Assembly: GCA_002413265.1 (NCBI GenBank)
Contig: DHWR01000090.1
Span: forward strand, 6,339 to 12,675
Reading direction: 5' to 3'
DNA from: Chloroflexi bacterium UBA5177
Lineage (GTDB): Bacteria > Chloroflexota > UBA5177
DNA: 6,337 bases
Shown here: positions 5,971-6,337 of the stretch, piece after piece
How positions within the stretch are numbered: the first letter of the stretch is position 1
Layout of the letters: each line of letters starts with the position of its first letter
Made by a program: the position numbers and the translations under genes
Notes under the pieces: generated by a model
Told to the model about the DNA's origin: nothing
The model's input: only the letters and a program-made list of their open reading frames with translations
Database searches by the model: none

Positions 5971-6010
5971 CCATCCCAACATCGTCTCCATCTACGACTG
6001 GGGCGAGGCG
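5969..6010 (+). pseudogene. Relic fragment of a Ser/Thr protein kinase (PknB-like)
   Basis: The plus strand encodes SHPNIVSIYDWGEA here. This closely matches the segment between helix C and strand beta-4 of bacterial Hanks-type kinases, where HPNIV-x-x-YDWGE is typical of PknA/PknB-like proteins. No other kinase motif (glycine loop, VAxK, HRD, DFG) is present in any frame nearby, and the frame stops at 6032-6034. It therefore looks like a leftover piece at a rearrangement junction. It overlaps the stop codon of the preceding small ORF by two bases. Confidence 0.45.
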
Positions 6011-6042
6011 CCAAGGACCACGCCGGCTCGGTGACTCGAACC

Positions 6043-6315
6043 CTACAACGGCTGCCGCGGCCTGGCCTGGAACAACGAGTACAGCGCCAGCGCAAACCAG
6101 ATGATAGAAACGACGATCTCGATCGCGGACACGCCTCGGCAGTCCATGCCCACCGTGTATGGATGGCCGAAAGCATTGATCGGTCCGCATTGATTACCCG
6201 TTTCGCCATGCGGCGTGCCGCCGTAGACAATCAGGGTCAGAGCCGCCAGCGCGATGAATATCCCCGCGCCGATCATCCTAAGGCGTCTCCGAAGCCCCCG
6301 GCTGCCCGCTTCCAA
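6043..6315 (-). CDS. Small two-TM membrane protein with a cysteine pair, function unknown
   Basis: The protein is about 77-90 residues. A basic N-terminus (RGLRRRLR) leads into membrane segment 1 (MIGAGIFIALAALTLIVYG, about 14-32). An external loop of about 30 residues follows, with C43 and C59 (CGPINAFGHPYTVGMDCR) that could form a disulfide. Segment 2 is at about 63-82 (SAIEIVVSIIWFALALYSLF), and the tail is short and basic. The 5' end is uncertain. The frame is open to the window edge at 6337, a TTG at 6315 is possible, and an ATG at 6276 would remove the basic arm but has no well-spaced Shine-Dalgarno. The gene may begin outside the window. I recognise no family. The last codon precedes a TAG at 6045-6043. 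Confidence 0.7.
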   Translation of the reverse strand: MEAGSRGLRRRLRMIGAGIFIALAALTLIVYGGTPHGETGNQCGPINAFGHPYTVGMDCRGVSAIEIVVSIIWFALALYSLFQARPRQPL

Positions 6316-6337
6316 TCGCAGCCCAGACCTTCTCCGG

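Noticed and set aside
6033..6042. GGTTCGAGTC on the minus strand, resembling a tRNA T-loop
   Set aside because: The flanking five-base stem pairs poorly, and no acceptor, D or anticodon arm can be built around it. It also lies immediately after the stop codon of the two-TM gene.
5629..6230. Minus-strand frames at 5629-5991 and 5865-6230
   Set aside because: They are antisense to the small plus-strand ORFs or out of frame with the two-TM gene. The products are low-complexity (Asp/Gln- or Arg-rich) with no domain.

Overview
This is a 6.3 kb stretch of moderately high-GC bacterial chromosome (roughly 60% G+C by eye). The larger genes all read on the minus strand. Clear Shine-Dalgarno sites (GGAGG or AGGAGG, 4-5 bases before the start) precede three of them. 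No rRNA, tRNA, IS element or CRISPR array is visible. A MacB-type permease, a tandem DUF5666 protein, a VapBC pair and a membrane-fused spermidine-synthase-like protein suggest a free-living soil or environmental bacterium, for example Actinobacteriota, Chloroflexota, Dormibacterota or Acidobacteriota. The sequence does not settle the phylum.

Layout, left to right. Positions 1-1469 (minus) hold a MacB/FtsX-type ABC permease of at least 489 residues. Its 3' end, probably only a few codons, is cut off by the window edge. Positions 1470-1697 are its promoter region. Positions 1698-2368 (minus) hold a VapBC-like toxin-antitoxin pair whose genes overlap by 4 bases. A perfect 16-bp hairpin with a T-rich tail at 2439-2485 is the terminator of the next gene, a secreted or membrane-anchored protein with two tandem DUF5666 domains (2505-3272, minus). 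Positions 3394-5613 (minus) encode a 739-residue membrane protein with a spermidine-synthase-like SAM-binding domain between two hydrophobic regions. Positions 5764-5970 (plus) contain a sigma-54-like promoter, a good ribosome binding site and a 21-codon hydrophobic ORF. An in-frame TAG separates that ORF from a 32-codon membrane peptide. Next comes a short stretch encoding SHPNIVSIYDWGEA, which looks like a relic of a Ser/Thr protein kinase. Positions 6043-6315 or beyond (minus) encode a small two-TM protein with a cysteine pair.

The most interesting signal is regulatory. The region upstream of the permease and the region upstream of the DUF5666 gene each carry four direct-repeat units of 11 bp around a TCTCA-like core. 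Both share CTGAGANNNTTCWCAG and an identical CTGAGA-N27-CTCATG spacing. In each, a possible -10 element starts exactly 9 bases after CTCATG. This is the geometry expected for an OmpR/PhoB-family response regulator. It suggests that permease and DUF5666 protein belong to one envelope-related regulon, with an unrelated toxin-antitoxin module lying between them.
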